Below are positions 62,001-64,000 of a DNA stretch of 64,000 bases, piece after piece. The notes below the pieces were generated by a model. It did no database searches, was not told the origin of the DNA, and worked only from the letters and a program-made list of their open reading frames with translations. The translations under genes and the position numbers were made by a program. This stretch comes from Todiramphus chloris collaris. Taxonomy: Eukaryota > Chordata > Aves > Coraciiformes > Alcedinidae. The stretch's first letter is position 1. Each line of letters opens with the position of its first letter. The stretch lies in contig JANVCC010000076.1 of the NCBI GenBank assembly GCA_025345505.1, positions 13,346,057-13,410,056 on the forward strand. The letters are read 5' to 3'.

Positions 62001-64000
62001 TGTAGAAATGCCTTTGTTTAGGGACAAACAATGTCCTGTGTGATGTTTCTGGATGGATTTTCAGTTATTGCAGACGATAAGCCTCTCTTAGGTTTTGGTA
62101 GTAATGTGCAAGATACACACCTGACATCTGTGAAACCTGTGGGCTTTTGAAAGGAAGGGAATTCTAGGAAAAGCTTTCCTTTCTCTGTTCCATTTGCATT
62201 TACTTTTTGTATTAGTATTTAAATTTTATTTATCCTTTTTATTAAACAAACTCAATTAAAAGGCTCCACAAACAAAATGAACATGCTAAATCCTAAAAGA
62301 GCAAAGCTTAGCCAAACTGGATGACATAAAGGAACGATTATTAGATAGCCCTAACTGGATTATCTGCACAGTATTAAATCTAATCTTCATTACTATTAAT
62401 AGCATGAGCATTACTAGTAGCACCTCTGTATCAAAACAGGAAAAAAAAATTTTTTTTTAAATCTCTCTTGGAATGAAACCCAGGTAGCCATACAGATGCT
62501 GCACCAAAAATCACAAAACACCTGCCAAGTAATTTTTAAACCAGGTCAGTCTTTAAACAGCTTCTTTCCTCTTTATCTTCACTTGGTTAGAAGAGAGTTA
62601 AGTCTGTTCTTTGCAAAGATCTTTGGCGCGATCTTTGATGACAAATGACATGCTACATGCCAAAAAAGAAGGGGAATACAGTCACCCCAGCTTTAACTTT
62701 AACTGGAGCTGCTTTGTTCTGAGTGCCCTGAATAATTAATAACTACTTTGGCAATCAGTCATGCATTCCTTAATGGCACCTCAGGCATCAAGTATCCCAT
62801 TCACCCACATAACAATGGACTTTATTGCAAGAATTTTTCTCTGACAGACTTGTAACTGACATAATTTAAACTAAACAAGTCACTAGGAAGACTGTAGCCC
62901 AAAAATATGAGTTTATAAGGTTTGCCTCAATTGCTTGTGGCTACTGTGTGGATTAGACCTGTAACTGGGGGCAAGCGAGAAGAAGGGGAAAAGAAATTAA
63001 ATATGGATTGGTTTTGCAATAAAGTTCTAGGAGGGTTTAGGTGGTATAGTGCTGCCAAAAACGTGACTTTTAATAAATGCATAGCTAAACAGTCAAAATG
63101 CAGAATGATCACTAAGAAGCCCTTAGTGAATAAAGCAGCCCACCAGAAAGCACAGACTAAGTGACAGGGCAGAGCATGAACAGAGTGACTAAGAATAACA
63201 GCTGTGCTGAAAGTAGCATAATAATTTTGAACTAACATAAACTCTAGTTTCTTAGTAAAGAATAAGTTTTTCCAACACTTCCTTCTACTTTACGGTATTC
63301 CAGACAAAATTAACTTGCAACTACAGAACAGAGGAAAGGAAAGTGGAGTTAGGCATGAATTACAGAAAGTTCTAGATGTACTCAGGGTACAGAATTTCAA
63401 ACGGAAGAACTTTAAGTTATTAAACTGTAATTAACTGGAATCTGAAGAAAAACATCATGTTTTTCTCAGGGAGCATTCTGCTTGTATACAGTATGTGGCA
63501 CTGCCTTTATGCAGTGCCTTACAATCCCACGGTAACCTTTCTAGAAAATGATGTTGCATCTATTGACATTGGAACTGCTGAAAGTCCTTTTGAATGACTA
63601 AATCTTAGAAGTAACCAGATCAATAACCATTCCCCACAAATTCATCATGTGAAAAGTTGGTTTGAAATGTAATATACAAAATAATAATAATAATAAAAAG
63701 AATATATAAAATAAATTACAGCAGATTTAAACAAAGCCATTTCTCTTGCTCTTTAAAAGTACTGAAAATGTGTCTGGTGCCCCTCTCTGTGTGTGGCCTT
63801 GAAATACAGAAACAAGCTTGCACTGTTTTATTTCAGTTTTGCTTCATTTATCCCCAAACAATCTCTCATTGCTAGTCTACTAGGCATCTCCCCCTCCCCC
63901 TCTTGTCAAAAAATGAGGGGAAAAAAGTGTATTTAACTGTTTAGGACCAATTCATTGAAGTGAATCTGCTATGTTTTTGCAAGAATTATTTAAAATTTAC
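59033..64000. other. Intron 3 sequence to the window end, nothing recognised
   Basis: About 5 kb of AT-rich sequence. I looked here on the minus strand for the PDGFC CUB exon (exon 3) and did not find it. Only an AAT microsatellite at 63681-63696 stands out. Confidence 0.5.
63681..63696. repeat. AAT microsatellite
   Basis: About five AAT units followed by AAAAG. Confidence 0.9.

Larger units (their letters stand above)
34573..64000 (-). other. PDGFC: PDGFC intron 3 (partial; at least 29.4 kb)
   Basis: Everything right of exon 4 lies in intron 3, on the expectation that the CUB exon (exon 3) is further along the minus-strand gene. I looked for the end of the CUB domain on the minus strand (the region around DEYFPSEPGFC) and did not see it. 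A large intron agrees with the known large size of the gene in other vertebrates. The intron holds CR1 copies at 35707-35865, 40985-41434, 46785-47400, 50134-50397 and 50908-55350, and simple repeats. Between these I recognise no gene. Confidence 0.8.

Noticed and set aside
34573..64000. Search for PDGFC exon 3 (end of the CUB domain) on the minus strand
   Set aside because: No stretch resembling KYDFVEVEEP or DEYFPSEPGFC was seen. Exons 1-3 are taken to lie outside the window.
1..64000. CRISPR arrays, tRNA or rRNA genes, bacterial-type operons, LTR retrovirus copies
   Set aside because: None seen on either strand by eye; the window has the composition and repeat content of a vertebrate nuclear genome.

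Overview
The window looks like vertebrate, most probably bird, nuclear DNA. It is AT-rich and gene-poor. Its recognisable interspersed repeats are all CR1-type LINEs, with the typical 3' tail of repeated ATTCTRTG octamers and mostly severe 5' truncation. I saw no Alu- or L1-like elements and no convincing LTR retrovirus. Other CR1-bearing sauropsids (crocodilians, turtles) cannot be excluded from this window alone, and I do not name a species.

The only protein-coding gene I can support is the 3' half of PDGFC (platelet-derived growth factor C) on the minus strand. Three coding exons are present: hinge plus activation site (34365-34572), growth-factor core (28059-28276) and C-terminal exon with stop (27292-27408). 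Their reading phases join exactly and give the last 180 residues. A 3' UTR of about 1.4 kb follows, probably ending near 25865. The signal peptide and CUB exons (exons 1-3) were looked for and not found, so they should lie beyond position 64000. Intron 3 is therefore at least 29.4 kb long, intron 4 is 6088 bp and intron 5 is 650 bp.

Layout: 1-25864 is intergenic DNA downstream of PDGFC, with CR1 pieces at 1852-2562, 2775-3845, 12692-12824 and 20022-20757, and an assembly gap of 100 N (11078-11177) flanked by two copies of the same ~105 bp. 25865-34572 is the PDGFC 3' end, with one CR1 in intron 4. 34573-64000 is PDGFC intron 3, holding several CR1 copies. One of these is an unusually long, nearly full-length CR1 (about 50908-55350) that keeps recognisable ORF1 (SGNH/GDSL esterase) and ORF2 (endonuclease, reverse transcriptase) but is broken by a nonsense codon, frameshifts and two catalytic Asp-to-Asn changes.

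I found no novel biological system. The observations most worth following are the strongly preserved PDGFC 3' UTR block, the near-complete dead CR1, inverted CR1 pairs inside the pre-mRNA, a false duplication around the assembly gap, and an apparent cluster of AAAAAACCC/GGGTTTTTT motifs in intron 3.
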